Source: a virus. Taken from it: a stretch of DNA of 21,026 nt. Location of the stretch: the IMG/VR virus record IMGVR_UViG_3300031673_005814, positions 1 through 21,026 of that record; one strand, 5' to 3'. This document shows, piece by piece, positions 20,212 to 21,026 of this stretch; positions within the stretch are counted from its first letter, which is position 1, and every line of letters starts with the position of its first letter. Under the pieces are notes generated by a model. That model searched no databases. It had not been told where the DNA came from and saw only the letters and a program-made list of their open reading frames with translations. Position numbers and translations under genes: made by a program.

Positions 20212-20562
20212 TTATCGAACTCCCGACCAAATGTTCTTTGGAATTATTGGACCGTCGTATTTCCCGGCTTCCTTTTGGTCAGCAAGATTTCTTAGCCTTT
20301 CCATTTCGGCTTGAAACTTTGCTTCCCTTTCATCAATGGCTTCGTTTGCATAAGCGTCCGAGCCGCGCATATTCATATTCATGGGGATTTCAGTTGCCCA
20401 TTGTTTTATTCCCAACCATGGGGAAGATTCGCCCTGTGCTGCCGCCGCAAGCCGTTGTTGCGTTAGGGGGTCCCAGTCTTGTTGAGCCCAACCTCGGGCA
20501 TCTTCCAAGTCTTGCTTCATCGCAAGTTTTGTTTCCCTTGTTCTTAAATCTTTTGGCGGCAT
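20212..20562 (-). CDS. Unknown helical protein (116 aa)
   Basis: This 116-aa protein is rich in Gln, Glu, Ala and Lys, with long predicted helices (LAMKQDLEDARGWAQQDWD, then EREAKFQAEMERLRNLADQ). That is a normal protein composition, whereas the overlapping plus frame is Leu/Pro/Ser/Arg-rich like an antisense shadow. The ribosome site is weak (AGGG, 11 bases from ATG). It lies alone on the minus strand between plus-strand genes. No domain is recognised. Trp residues near the C-terminus (NIWSGVR) are notable. Confidence 0.65.
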   Translation of the reverse strand: MPPKDLRTRETKLAMKQDLEDARGWAQQDWDPLTQQRLAAAAQGESSPWLGIKQWATEIPMNMNMRGSDAYANEAIDEREAKFQAEMERLRNLADQKEAGKYDGPIIPKNIWSGVR

Positions 20563-20596
20563 TTAATTTCAACCCTAACCTTATTGGAGTACAGTC

Positions 20597-20830
20597 ATGA
20601 AAAATAATATCCTTATCGGAATTGGTGTTGCAAGCCTTATCGGCATGGTCATAGCTTGGCCAAGTCTAGTTAAGTCCCCGGCTTTTGCGGGTCTAGTTGG
20701 GGGCCCAACAATGTACAAAACAATCTCGGGAAATCATGCGGCCATTGATCTTTGTTCCAAAGAATTGCCGGACAGTTTTTCCGACCAAGAACTTGATGAT
20801 TGTTACCGCCGGAACCGCTCTAAATTCTAG
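20597..20830 (+). CDS. Small membrane protein (77 aa)
   Basis: ATG has GGAG eight bases upstream. Residues 4-21 (NILIGIGVASLIGMVIAW) form one hydrophobic segment, followed by a Gly/Pro-rich stretch (FAGLVGGPTMY) and an acidic, Cys-containing C-terminus (SDQELDDCYRRNRSKF). It looks like an inner-membrane-anchored or exported protein with a soluble domain outside. No lipobox is present. Function unknown. Confidence 0.7.
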   Translation: MKNNILIGIGVASLIGMVIAWPSLVKSPAFAGLVGGPTMYKTISGNHAAIDLCSKELPDSFSDQELDDCYRRNRSKF

Positions 20831-21026
20831 ATTTGACGCGGGGCTCGGCACTGAAATGACCGTTGCATAAACCGTTACAGGATTTTCCTGGGGAGTTACA
20901 ATAACTTGGAAGGGAAAACCCGTCTCTGCAACGCTGAACCCTTAAAAGCCCTATATTACCCTATACACGTATTACATTATGCGTTATATACAATACAATA
21001 TTATTACAATTTCAATACCCTTTATA
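20831..21026. other. Gene-free AT-rich region at right window edge
   Basis: No gene is supported in these 196 bases. The last 90 bases are strongly AT-rich, with CCCTATA occurring twice 10 bases apart (near 20949 and 20959) and short ACAAT/CAATA words repeated. That is consistent with a promoter or the edge of an origin. A minus-strand frame (about 20950-20690) runs through the neighbouring gene without a start codon and is not called. Confidence 0.5.

Noticed and set aside
20148-20600. 150-codon plus-strand frame
   Set aside because: Its composition (Leu, Pro, Arg, Ser, Phe, few Asp/Glu) is that expected of the antisense of the more credible minus-strand gene 20212-20562, despite ATGA overlaps at both ends.
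20690-20950. Minus-strand beta-looking open frame across the 77-aa gene
   Set aside because: It has no start codon after the preceding in-frame TAA, and the plus-strand gene on the same DNA has a ribosome site and a membrane segment.
1-21026. tRNA genes and CRISPR arrays
   Set aside because: I saw no cloverleaf-like segment with a TTCGA-type arm and CCA end, and no regularly spaced repeats; a tRNAscan-SE or CRISPR search could not be run.

Overview
The window is 21 kb of a double-stranded DNA tailed-phage (or prophage) genome. The diagnostic evidence is a large terminase with Walker and nuclease motifs, a P22-type portal, a scaffold-like protein and a capsid-like protein, all contiguous on the minus strand. 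The host cannot be named from sequence alone. Two small lipoprotein-like genes and a YadA-like adhesin fibre fit a diderm (Gram-negative) host weakly. Standard stop codons are used, and many genes have G-run Shine-Dalgarno sequences.

Layout. (1) Positions 1-14406, all minus strand, read from right to left: putative small terminase, large terminase, a small acidic protein, portal, scaffold and major capsid protein. Then come five beta-rich virion-type proteins of unknown role, a permuted NlpC/P60-like putative peptidase, a 77-aa protein, a 927-aa adhesin-like fibre and a second appendage protein cut by the left window edge. Nearly all junctions overlap or abut, so this looks like one late operon. 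A candidate promoter with a 7+7 inverted repeat lying mainly in its spacer is just upstream (14429-14457). (2) Positions 14505-15177, plus strand: four tiny genes (a 32-aa membrane peptide, a 53-aa helix-turn-helix protein, a 66-aa Cys/His protein and a 66-aa lipoprotein-like protein). (3) Positions 15164-16371, minus strand: a catalytic-domain-only tyrosine recombinase preceded by three small unknown genes. (4) Positions 16372-16882: a 511-bp gene-free control region with several inverted repeats. (5) Positions 16883-19358, plus strand: a DUF932 protein, an unknown, an 'LYKHxDGYP' phage protein, a cold-shock-like protein and a small lipoprotein. This module is extraordinarily rich in GGCC. 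(6) Positions 19359-19899: a low-complexity, stop-poor tract with a 44-nt repeat. (7) Positions 19900-20830: three small unknown genes, one of them on the minus strand. (8) Positions 20831-21026: AT-rich and gene-free.

How it works together. Region 1 is the head-building, packaging and appendage programme. Regions 2 and 3 look like a control or lysogeny module, with the small DNA-binding protein and the recombinase next to the late promoter. Region 5 looks like a separately controlled accessory module. Its first two genes carry near-identical 37-nt leaders whose hairpin is kept by a compensatory base change. I consider those twin leaders the best candidate for something undescribed. No tail tube, tape measure, DNA polymerase, holin/endolysin pair, tRNA or CRISPR array is recognisable.
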